Source of the DNA: DATNBT01 sp964579765
Lineage (GTDB): Bacteria > Acidobacteriota > Vicinamibacteria > Vicinamibacterales > CAVVIG01
Assembly (NCBI GenBank): GCA_964579765.1
Contig: CAZOIK010000335.1
Span: 1 to 33,106, forward strand
Length of the DNA stretch: 33,106 nucleotides
Direction: 5' to 3'
Part shown: piece by piece, positions 21,383 to 29,821 of the stretch
How the letters are laid out: each line of letters starts with the position of its first letter
Numbering within the stretch: the stretch's first letter is position 1
Position numbers and translations under genes: made by a program
Notes under the pieces: generated by a model
The model's database searches: none
What the model was told of the DNA's origin: nothing
The model's input: only the letters and a program-made list of their open reading frames with translations

Positions 21383-23644
21383 GTGGTCGCTATCCGTCGT
21401 ATCTGTCAGTTCGTTTTCGTCGGCCTGCTGGTGCTGGCCGGAGTTCGCGCGGCCGAGGCGCAGACCTACGTAGACAAAACGCTGTCGCGAGGCTCGTCCA
21501 CGCAGGACGTCATCATTACCGTGACGCCGGGGCACGAAGCCGACGTCCTGAACACGCTGCAGAAGCACGGCGATGCCGTGAGGTCGCAGCATCCTTCTAT
21601 CAATGGCGTCGCCGCGTCCATCCGCGGCACCGATATCAGCGATCTCGCGGCGAATGGGGCGGTCTCGATCGTGCCAGACGCCGTTGTTCACGGTTGGGGC
21701 AAGAAGGCCGGCCGCGCGGGCGACGTTCGGAACACGATCGACAATGTCGCTGCGTACGGGCCTGCCGTCAGCACGCTTCGCTCATCGCTCGGACTCACCG
21801 TCGGCGCTGCCTCGAACCTCGACAGCGGTGTCAACGGCAGTGGCATCGGCATCGCGATCATCGACTCGGGCATCGCGCCAAGCGGCGACTTCGACGGACG
21901 TATCGTCGCCTTCAAGGACTACGTCAAGCACAAGACGAAGCCGTACGACGACTTCGGCCACGGCACACATGTCGCCGGGCTGATTGCCAGTGACGGCTCA
22001 CTCTCGGGCTACATGTTCCAGGGCGTTGCGCCCCGGGCGAACCTGATCGTTCTCAAGGTGCTCGACAAGAACGGCGCCGGTTCGACCAGCAACGTGATTG
22101 CCGCCCTCGATTACGTCATCGCGCATCGCAACGATCTCGGCATTCAGATCGTCAACCTCTCGCTCGGTCACCCGATTACAGCGCCGGCCAGGTTCGATCC
22201 GCTTGTGCAGGCGGTGGAGAAGGCCAGTCAGGCCGGACTAATCGTGGTCGTCGCGGCCGGCAACGACGGACCGGGCTACGCGAGCATCAACTCGCCGGGC
22301 AACGCGCCCTCGGCCATCACGGTCGGCGCCGCCGACGGCAAGACGACCGTCACGCGCGACGACGATTACGTGCCGTACTTCAGCTCGCGCGGTCCGACGT
22401 GGTACGACGGCTTCGCCAAGCCGGACGTCGTCGCACCAGGCGTGAATCTCTACTCCGATGCCGCCGCCGGCTCGACGCTTGTGACCTCGGGCGTGTATCC
22501 GACGCAGACCCTCGGTACCACCCTGCTGGACCTGAGCGGCACGAGCATGGCGACTGCGGTAGCGACGGGCGTCGTAGCGCTTGAGCTCGATGCGAACGCG
22601 CATCAGAACAAGGTGCCGCTCACGCCCAACGCCGCGAAGGCGATCCTCGAGTACACGGCGATCAGCGTCAGCAACGCGCAGTCGGCCGCGCCGGCCACGG
22701 CGGACGATCCGGGCGCGCCGGTGGCGGCGAATGCCTTGATGCAGGGTGCCGGTCAAGTCAACGGCGCCGGCGCGATCGCGCTGTCCGGTGCGATCAACAC
22801 AACGGCCCAACTCAACACCGGCTGGCTGACGACGGCCCTAACGCCGTCCACGACGATTGTCGGCGAGCCGTACACGTGGGCGCAGAACATCATCTGGGGC
22901 ACCAACGTTCTCTCAGGCAACTTCATGTATTACCGGGGCCTGATGTGGGACGACAACATCATCTGGGGCACCGGGACGATCAAAGGAACGACCTTGGTGG
23001 GTTCGAGATCGCGCCGTGTTCGCGCGAAGGACTCGGACAACATCATCTGGGGCACGGACATCTGGTCGAGTGACAACATCGTCTGGGGCACCGACGGCGA
23101 CAACATCATCTGGGGCACGAACCTCGCGCCGTTCCGCATCGTTGGCGAGCGCGTTGGCAGCACGATCCGCTGGTTCAGGAGCGTTGACAACATCATCTGG
23201 GGAACGCTCGCCCCGGACAACATCATCTGGGGCACCGATGATGGCGACAACATCATCTGGGGCACGAATGATGGCGACAACATCATTTGGGGCACGACTG
23301 CCGACGACAACATCATCTGGGGCACCGACGGCGACAACATCATCTGGGGCACGTCGAACGCGGATGACAACATCATCTGGGGCACGTCGGCCGGCAAGAG
23401 CATCCTGAAGACGAGCGCTAAGGACGGCGACAACATCATCTGGGGCACGGCCAACGGCAAGCTCGTGGTGATGGCGAAGGACGACGGCGACAATATCATC
23501 TGGGGCACGGCGGACGGCGACAACATCATCTGGGGCACCGACGGCGACAACATCATCTGGGGCACGGACGACGGCGACAACATCATTTGGGGCACGGATG
23601 GTGGCGACAACATCATCTGGGGCACGTCTAAGAGGGCGAAGTAG
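21383..23644 (+). CDS. Secreted S8 (subtilisin-like) serine peptidase with C-terminal NIIWGT repeats
   Basis: The protein has 753 residues. GTG 21383 is chosen because it begins a signal peptide (FVFVGLLVLAGVRAAEAQ) and follows a -10-like TATAGT; the frame is open back to 21263, but that would bury the signal. Residues about 43-103 look like an I9-type propeptide. The peptidase domain has D161 in AIIDSG, H193 in GHGTHVAG, oxyanion N294 in AAGNDG and S388 in GTSMA, so it should be active. From about residue 500 the sequence contains 18 copies of NI(I/V)WGT, mostly 9-11 residues apart, and ends SKRAK. There is no sortase or PorSS-type tail. A GNAT gene follows after two bases. The tail may be a surface, binding or calcium-binding segment; see the repeat entry. 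Confidence 0.92.
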   Translation: MVAIRRICQFVFVGLLVLAGVRAAEAQTYVDKTLSRGSSTQDVIITVTPGHEADVLNTLQKHGDAVRSQHPSINGVAASIRGTDISDLAANGAVSIVPDAVVHGWGKKAGRAGDVRNTIDNVAAYGPAVSTLRSSLGLTVGAASNLDSGVNGSGIGIAIIDSGIAPSGDFDGRIVAFKDYVKHKTKPYDDFGHGTHVAGLIASDGSLSGYMFQGVAPRANLIVLKVLDKNGAGSTSNVIAALDYVIAHRNDLGIQIVNLSLGHPITAPARFDPLVQAVEKASQAGLIVVVAAGNDGPGYASINSPGNAPSAITVGAADGKTTVTRDDDYVPYFSSRGPTWYDGFAKPDVVAPGVNLYSDAAAGSTLVTSGVYPTQTLGTTLLDLSGTSMATAVATGVVALELDANAHQNKVPLTPNAAKAILEYTAISVSNAQSAAPATADDPGAPVAANALMQGAGQVNGAGAIALSGAINTTAQLNTGWLTTALTPSTTIVGEPYTWAQNIIWGTNVLSGNFMYYRGLMWDDNIIWGTGTIKGTTLVGSRSRRVRAKDSDNIIWGTDIWSSDNIVWGTDGDNIIWGTNLAPFRIVGERVGSTIRWFRSVDNIIWGTLAPDNIIWGTDDGDNIIWGTNDGDNIIWGTTADDNIIWGTDGDNIIWGTSNADDNIIWGTSAGKSILKTSAKDGDNIIWGTANGKLVVMAKDDGDNIIWGTADGDNIIWGTDGDNIIWGTDDGDNIIWGTDGGDNIIWGTSKRAK
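22886..23626 (+). repeat. In-gene tandem repeat: 18 copies of a (GAC)AACATCATCTGGGGCAC unit
   Basis: Each copy encodes (D)NI(I/V)WGT. Seventeen are preceded by Asp and the first by Gln. Distances are 9, 10 or 11 codons in the dense part (23206-23626), with two double-length gaps (20 and 21 codons) where a middle copy seems to have decayed. Codon choice inside the unit is nearly constant: the exceptions seen are AAT for AAC once, ATT for ATC twice, GTC once and GGA for GGC once. The linkers are Asp/Gly/Asn-rich. That wobble conservation points to recent expansion or gene conversion. Confidence 0.95.
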
Positions 23645-23646
23645 CC

Positions 23647-24294
23647 ATGGCGCTCGCCTCTCAGCCGCTGACGCCGATGGCGTTCCCGGTGATCGTTCCT
23701 TCGTCGAGCCGCAGCTGGCGCGACGAACTGCCGACGCTGACGGGATCCATGGTCACGCTGCGCGAGCTTCGCGCGAGTGACGCCGCCGACCTGCTCGCCT
23801 CGCTCGGCACGGCCGAAGTCACGCGGCTCATTTCGCCGCCGCCGCCGACTGTCGAGGGGTTCGAGAAGTTCATCGCCTGGACGCATCGGCAGCGCGCGGA
23901 AGGCAAGTCGCTCGCGTACGGCGTGACGCTGACGGGGACCGATCGCGTCGTCGGTCTGTTTCAGGTTCGCTCGCTCACGTCGTCGTTTGGCGTCGCTGAG
24001 TGGGGGTTTGCGCTCGGCTCCGATTTCTGGGGAACGGGCATCTTCATGGACGCGGCCCGCGCCGTGCTCGACTTCGCGTTCGACGTGCTGGGCGCCCATC
24101 GCATGGAAGCCAAAGCCGCCGTGAAGAACGGCCGCGGCAACGGCGCGCTGCTCAAGCTTGGTGCCGTCCAGGAAGCGGTGCTCCGCCGCTCGTTCTTGCG
24201 CAACGGCGTCTACCTGGACCAGGGCTACTGGGCGATCCTGAGCGACGCCTGGCGCGAGGTGAAGGCCGCGCGCCACGTGCGCGTCGTCCACTAG
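23647..24294 (+). CDS. GNAT family N-acetyltransferase (RimJ/RimL-like)
   Basis: The protein has 215 residues and starts two bases after the S8 peptidase stop, so the two are in one transcript. An N-terminal extension of about 30 residues precedes the GNAT fold (VTLRELRASDAADLL). The acetyl-CoA region is WGFALGSDFWGTGIFMDAAR, followed by RMEAKAAVKNGRGNGALLKL and GYWAIL, as in RimJ/RimL-type enzymes that acetylate protein N-termini or small amines. The substrate is unknown. There is no signal peptide, so it probably does not modify the exported peptidase after secretion. Confidence 0.88.
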   Translation: MALASQPLTPMAFPVIVPSSSRSWRDELPTLTGSMVTLRELRASDAADLLASLGTAEVTRLISPPPPTVEGFEKFIAWTHRQRAEGKSLAYGVTLTGTDRVVGLFQVRSLTSSFGVAEWGFALGSDFWGTGIFMDAARAVLDFAFDVLGAHRMEAKAAVKNGRGNGALLKLGAVQEAVLRRSFLRNGVYLDQGYWAILSDAWREVKAARHVRVVH

Positions 24295-24313
24295 ACGGAC
24301 GCACAGCGCGGAG

Positions 24314-24319
24314 TAACAT
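24314..24319 (+). promoter_or_regulatory. Putative -10 hexamer of queA
   Basis: TAACAT lies nine bases before the queA ATG. With usual spacing transcription would begin at about 24326, inside the 5' arm of the hairpin at 24321-24344. A transcript from here could not form the full terminator stem. Confidence 0.35.
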
Positions 24320-24320
24320 G

Positions 24321-24352
24321 ACTCGCGGATGAATGTCCGCGAGTTTTTTTTT
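24321..24352 (+). terminator. Intrinsic-terminator structure with the queA start codon in its loop
   Basis: A perfect 8-bp stem, ACTCGCGG (24321-24328) with CCGCGAGT (24337-24344), has an 8-nt loop ATGAATGT (24329-24336) and runs into nine T residues (24344-24352). The loop begins with the queA ATG, and the T tract encodes three Phe codons of QueA. It has the full form of a rho-independent terminator. It could stop readthrough from the S8/GNAT unit or attenuate queA itself. Confidence 0.75.
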
Positions 24353-25396
24353 GACCTTCCGCCCGAGCTCATTGCCCAGGACCCACCCGCGACACGCGGC
24401 ACGTCCCGGCTACTCCATCTCAATCGCCGTACGGGCGCGCGAACTCACAGCACAGTCGATCATTTAGCGGAGTTTCTCGATCCCGGCGACCTCGTCGTCG
24501 TCAACAACACGCGCGTGTTTCCGGCGCGTCTGCTCGGTCGCCGCGACCCGAGCGGCGGCGCGGTCGAGTGCCTGCTCGTCTCGCGCGTCTCCGCCGAGCC
24601 GTCGGGCGCGTCCGAGGTCTGGCAGGCGCTGATGCATCCTGGCCAGAAGCTCCCGCCCGGCGCCCGCGTGGTGTTCGACGTGCCAGGCGGCGGCGCGTTG
24701 CATGGAGAAGTGCTCGAGCGTCACTTTCACGGGCGGCGGACGATTCGGCTGTCTACGGGCGACGGCGGGCCGGTGCAGGACCGAGTCGATGCGACCGGGC
24801 ACGTGCCGCTGCCCCCGTACATCAAGCGCGCCGACCGCCCGGACGATCGCGATCGGTATCAGACGATCTTCGCGCACGAGCGGGGATCTGTCGCTGCGCC
24901 GACGGCGGGCCTTCACTTCACGCCAGGCATTCTCGGACGCCTGCGGGAGCGTGGTGTGGCCGTCACTGAAATCACGCTGCACGTCGGCTACGGGACGTTC
25001 CAACCCGTTCGTGTGGAGCGCGTGGAGGATCATCGTCTCGAGGCCGAACACTACGACGTGCCGCCGCAGGCCGCGCAGGCGATCGAGGACGCGCGGCGCG
25101 CGGGCCGCCGCGTAGTTGCGGTCGGCACGACGACGACGCGTACGCTCGAGGCGGTCGCGCGGGCGAACGGCGGGCGAGTCGTGTCGGGCGCGGGCTCGAC
25201 CGATCTGTTCATCTATCCTGGCTTCGAGTTTGCCGTCGTCACCGGGCTGCTCACGAACTTTCACCTGCCCTGCTCGTCGCTGGTGATGCTCGTGGCCGCG
25301 TTTGGCGGCACGGACGCCGTGATGGCCGCGTATGCCGACGCCATCGCGCGGCAATACCGCTTCTATAGCTATGGGGACGCGATGCTCGTCACCTGA
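24329..25396 (+). CDS. queA: S-adenosylmethionine:tRNA ribosyltransferase-isomerase QueA
   Basis: This 355-residue enzyme moves the ribosyl group of SAM onto preQ1 in tRNA to make epoxyqueuosine, the second-last step of queuosine synthesis. The N-terminus (MNVREFFFDLPPELIAQDP) matches the family. Further blocks are VVVNNTRVFPARLLG, VPLPPYIKR, DRYQTIFAHERGSVAAPTAG followed by LHFT, TLHVGYGTFQPVR, VGTTTTRTLE and TNFHLPCSSLVMLV. ATG 24329 is the only start that gives these first residues, and it lies in the loop of a terminator-like hairpin. In many bacteria queA neighbours the ruv genes; here fabH, the peptidase and the GNAT gene intervene. No other queuosine gene is in the window. Confidence 0.96.
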   Translation: MNVREFFFDLPPELIAQDPPATRGTSRLLHLNRRTGARTHSTVDHLAEFLDPGDLVVVNNTRVFPARLLGRRDPSGGAVECLLVSRVSAEPSGASEVWQALMHPGQKLPPGARVVFDVPGGGALHGEVLERHFHGRRTIRLSTGDGGPVQDRVDATGHVPLPPYIKRADRPDDRDRYQTIFAHERGSVAAPTAGLHFTPGILGRLRERGVAVTEITLHVGYGTFQPVRVERVEDHRLEAEHYDVPPQAAQAIEDARRAGRRVVAVGTTTTRTLEAVARANGGRVVSGAGSTDLFIYPGFEFAVVTGLLTNFHLPCSSLVMLVAAFGGTDAVMAAYADAIARQYRFYSYGDAMLVT

Positions 25397-25408
25397 CGCG
25401 GCGTACGG

Positions 25409-25414
25409 TAAGAT
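25409..25414 (+). promoter_or_regulatory. Putative -10 hexamer for the tRNA-tilS unit
   Basis: TAAGAT lies in the 31-nt gap after queA, 13 bases before the 5' end of the tRNA, a suitable distance for a short processed leader. No clear -35 is seen. Confidence 0.4.
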
Positions 25415-25427
25415 CCGCATTTCCTCT

Positions 25428-25501
25428 GCCGGGGTAGCTCAGTTGGTGAGAGCACGCGTCTCATAAGCGCGGGGTCGACGGTTCGAATCCGTCCCCCGGC
25501 A
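25428..25501 (+). tRNA. tRNA with CAU anticodon (elongator Met most likely; Ile2 possible)
   Basis: This 74-nt cloverleaf folds without mismatch apart from one G-U pair: acceptor GCCGGGG/CCCCGGC, D arm GCTC/GAGC, anticodon stem CGCGT/GCGCG, T arm GACGG-TTCGAAT-CCGTC and discriminator A. The anticodon loop is CTCATAA, with CAT at 25462-25464. The CCA end is not encoded. It is not the initiator tRNA, because the anticodon stem lacks the three G-C pairs and position 1 pairs normally. Met and Ile2 tRNAs share this loop. It lies 16 nt before tilS, whose product modifies the Ile2 type. Confidence 0.93.
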
Positions 25502-25517
25502 CGCCCTTCCAGCCCTG

Positions 25518-26900
25518 ATGTTGCTTGACCGCATCCGGCGCACGATTCGTCGTCATGGCCTCGCCTCGCCCGGGACGCGCGTCGTCGTCGCGGTATCGGG
25601 GGGTGGCGATTCGGTGGCGCTTGCTCATCTTCTGTGTGCGCTCGACGCAGCCGGTGAGTTGACCGTCGCGGGCATCGCCCATTTCAACCATCAGCTGCGC
25701 GAGGCTGCCGCGCGCGACCAGACGCTCGCCGAGGAGGTGGCGGCCGCTCTCGACCGGCCGTTCCTGACGCGTGCCGACGACGTGCGGGCGCGGGCCACGC
25801 GCGAGCGACGCTCGATTGAGCACGCCGCACGGGAGGCGCGATACGAGTTCTTCGCCCGCGCGTGCGCGCACTTCTCGGCCGACGTCGTGGCGCTCGGCCA
25901 TACGCGCGATGATCAGGCCGAGACGTTTCTCCTCAGGCTGTTGCGGGGCGCTGGGCCGCGCGGGCTGTCGAGCATGCATCCTCGCAGCGGCACCGCGATT
26001 CGGCCCGTGCTCGACTGCCGGCGCGCCGAGCTGCGCGCGTATCTGGACGCGCGAGGCATCCGCTACGTCGAGGACGAGACCAACGACGACGTGAGCATTC
26101 CGCGCAACCGCGTCCGCGCCGAGCTCGTGCCGTTCCTCGCCGAGCGGTTCAACCCTTCGGTGGTTGACACGCTGGCTGATCAGGCCGGGCTCGCGCGTGA
26201 TGTATGGACGTGGATGATCGAGGAGCTCGACAGGCGCGGCGTAGACACGGCGAGCGTCGAATCGCTCCGAACAGCGCCGCGCGCACTCAGCCGGCTGGCG
26301 CTCTGGCGCGCGATGATGGAAGCCTCCGCCGGCCGAACGGTCTCGCTCCGACACGTCGATGCCGCCTTGGCGATGATCGACGCGCCAGCCGAGCGCGGGC
26401 TCATCGACGCGCCGGGGCACGTCGTGGAACGCATCGGAAGCCGCGTCGTCTTAAGAGAAGGGCGCTCGGATCGGGTGCCGCGCGGCGCAGCAAACTTTTT
26501 CCGCTATCCGTTGTCTATTCCTGGAGAGGTCGCTCTCCCGGAACACGGCTGCATCGTCTCGGCCGAGTTCGCCGCCGTCGAGGTCGGGTCGCGGGCGATG
26601 AGCGCAGGAATGCGCAGTTGCGCCACGGCCGTGGTGGCGGCGGACGGATGGGCGGCGCCCCTCGCTGTGCGGAATCGTCGTCCAGGTGACCGTTTTCGTC
26701 CATTCGGACTTCGGGGACGGAAGAAGCTGCAGGATTTTCTGGTCGATCGCAAAGTGGCGCGCGAGGAGCGCGACCGCGTGCCGCTCGTCGTGGACGAAAA
26801 CGACCGCATCGTATGGGTGGCGGGGCACGAAATCGACGAGGCGTTTCGAGTGACCGACGCCTCGCGCGACGTGCTAATCTTGACGCTTAGGCAGACCTAG
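25518..26900 (+). CDS. tilS: tRNA(Ile)-lysidine synthase TilS
   Basis: The protein has 460 residues. It attaches lysine to C34 of tRNA-Ile(CAU), changing codon reading from AUG to AUA and amino-acid identity from Met to Ile. The PP-loop ATP site is VAVSGGGDS. Other family motifs are HFNHQLREAAARD, ARYEFFARA, LGHTRDDQAET and the substrate-loop sequence NDDVSIPRNRVRAELVP. The C-terminal TilS_C domain (about 370-460) has VRNRRPGDRFRPFG and GRKKLQDFLVDRKVAREERD. The ATG has no evident Shine-Dalgarno. A transcript cut at the tRNA 3' end would leave a 16-nt leader. Many genomes have hpt between tilS and ftsH; it is absent here. Confidence 0.96.
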   Translation: MLLDRIRRTIRRHGLASPGTRVVVAVSGGGDSVALAHLLCALDAAGELTVAGIAHFNHQLREAAARDQTLAEEVAAALDRPFLTRADDVRARATRERRSIEHAAREARYEFFARACAHFSADVVALGHTRDDQAETFLLRLLRGAGPRGLSSMHPRSGTAIRPVLDCRRAELRAYLDARGIRYVEDETNDDVSIPRNRVRAELVPFLAERFNPSVVDTLADQAGLARDVWTWMIEELDRRGVDTASVESLRTAPRALSRLALWRAMMEASAGRTVSLRHVDAALAMIDAPAERGLIDAPGHVVERIGSRVVLREGRSDRVPRGAANFFRYPLSIPGEVALPEHGCIVSAEFAAVEVGSRAMSAGMRSCATAVVAADGWAAPLAVRNRRPGDRFRPFGLRGRKKLQDFLVDRKVAREERDRVPLVVDENDRIVWVAGHEIDEAFRVTDASRDVLILTLRQT

Positions 26901-26924
26901 CAGGTGTCTGACGGGGCAGTGTTT

Positions 26925-26929
26925 GGAGG
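26925..26929 (+). promoter_or_regulatory. Ribosome binding site that fixes the ftsH start
   Basis: GGAGG lies six bases before GTG 26936, making that codon the start. An in-frame TTG at 26930 touches the site and is excluded. It is one of the few strong Shine-Dalgarno sites in the window. Confidence 0.75.
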
Positions 26930-26935
26930 TTGTGC

Positions 26936-28852
<1,917 letters not shown>

Positions 28853-28872
28853 ACCCGCAGTCGTCGGTCATT

Positions 28873-28947
28873 CAGTCTTCAGTCGTCAGTCATGAGTCGG
28901 TGAACGCGGCGAGCGACCGGCGACTGATGACTGTAGACTGATGACTG
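28873..28947. repeat. 27-bp imperfect inverted repeat of CAGTC units abutting folP
   Basis: The left arm (28873-28899) and the right arm (28921-28947) are complementary at 23 of 27 positions and flank a 21-nt loop that can extend the stem (CGGT with ACCG). Both arms consist of near-tandem CAGTC-type units, so either slippage or inversion of a minisatellite could have made them. The right arm ends one base before the proposed folP GTG and contains TAGACT (28934-28939), a possible -10. There is no T tract. It is unrelated to the AGGCCTTCAGGCCT elements. Confidence 0.85.
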
Positions 28948-28948
28948 C

Positions 28949-29821
28949 GTGACCGGCTGTTTCCATATCCCCGTTTCTTATCGTGTGCCGCTCGCCGGTG
29001 GCGGGTGCCTGGACCTCGGACCCCGCACGCTGGTGATGGGCATTCTCAACGTCACTCCAGATTCCTTCGGCGATCGGGAGCGGCTCGATGCCGCGGCCGC
29101 AGTGGATCGGGCTGTCGAGATGGAAGCGCAGGGCGCTGACATCATCGACATCGGCGGCGAGTCCACCCGGCCTGGCGCCGATGCGATCGACGCACGTACC
29201 GAACGCGATCGCGTGCTGCCGGTAATCGAGGGACTTCGCGGGCGCGTTCGCATCCCGATCTCCGTCGATACCTATAAGGCCGACGTCGCGGACCTGGCGC
29301 TTCAAGCGGGCGCGCACATCGTCAACGACGTGAGCGGCCTGCGATACGACCCGCTGCTCGCCGAGGTCGCGGCACGACGAGGCGCCGCGCTTGTGCTGAT
29401 GCATGCGCGCGGCCGGTCAAAGGACATGTACGGCGAGGCCGAGTACGAAGACGTCGTGCGCGAGGTGGCCCACGAGCTGGCGGCCACCATGGACGCCGCC
29501 ATGCGGGCGGGCGTGCCGCGCACGGCGATTGTGGTCGATCCCGGCATCGGGTTTGCCAAACGAGCAGCGCACAGCTATGGTGTGCTGGCACGGTTGCCGG
29601 AGCTTGCCGCCGCCCTCGACCGGCCGCTGCTCGTGGGCGTCTCGCGGAAGTCGTTTCTGCGTGCTGCTGCCGGCGGCGCCGAGGCGCCGGACCGCGACTG
29701 GCCGACGGCTGCCGCCGTGACTGCGGCGGTGCTCGGCGGCGCGCATATCGTCCGCGTGCACGCCGTAGGGCCGATGGTCCAGGTGGTGCGCGCGGCAGAC
29801 GAGATCCGCATGGCTCGATGA
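28949..29821 (+). CDS. folP: Dihydropteroate synthase FolP
   Basis: This 290-residue enzyme joins p-aminobenzoate to the pterin pyrophosphate in folate synthesis and is the target of sulfonamides. The motifs are MGILNVTPDSF, DIGGESTRPGA, SVDTYKADVA, NDVSG, DPGIGFAK and GVSRKSFLR. The loop after NVTPDSF is shorter than usual and lacks the common SDGG. The start is uncertain. GTG 28949 directly follows a long hairpin and has no Shine-Dalgarno; an in-frame GTG at 28985 would still leave all motifs intact. Its stop overlaps the cdaA start (ATGA). The order ftsH-folP-glmM is known from other bacteria; here cdaA and cdaR sit between folP and glmM. Confidence 0.95.
   Translation: MTGCFHIPVSYRVPLAGGGCLDLGPRTLVMGILNVTPDSFGDRERLDAAAAVDRAVEMEAQGADIIDIGGESTRPGADAIDARTERDRVLPVIEGLRGRVRIPISVDTYKADVADLALQAGAHIVNDVSGLRYDPLLAEVAARRGAALVLMHARGRSKDMYGEAEYEDVVREVAHELAATMDAAMRAGVPRTAIVVDPGIGFAKRAAHSYGVLARLPELAAALDRPLLVGVSRKSFLRAAAGGAEAPDRDWPTAAAVTAAVLGGAHIVRVHAVGPMVQVVRAADEIRMAR

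Noticed and set aside
22886..23626. CRISPR array
   Set aside because: The regularly spaced repeats are short, lie in frame inside a secreted peptidase gene, have linkers of only about 6-15 nt in the dense part, and no cas gene is near.
24295..24328. PreQ1 riboswitch upstream of queA
   Set aside because: The gap is only 34 nt. I see no aptamer-like pseudoknot beyond the terminator hairpin, and QueA acts downstream of preQ1 uptake and insertion.
22930..24423. Stop-free antisense frame of about 497 codons with repeating VPQMMLSPS
   Set aside because: It is the reverse complement of the NIIWGT repeats and the GNAT gene. The sense strand has a signal peptide, a catalytic triad and matching homology; the antisense has none.
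25428..25501. Initiator tRNA-fMet
   Set aside because: The anticodon stem is CGCGT/GCGCG, not three consecutive G-C pairs, and the first acceptor pair is a normal G-C.
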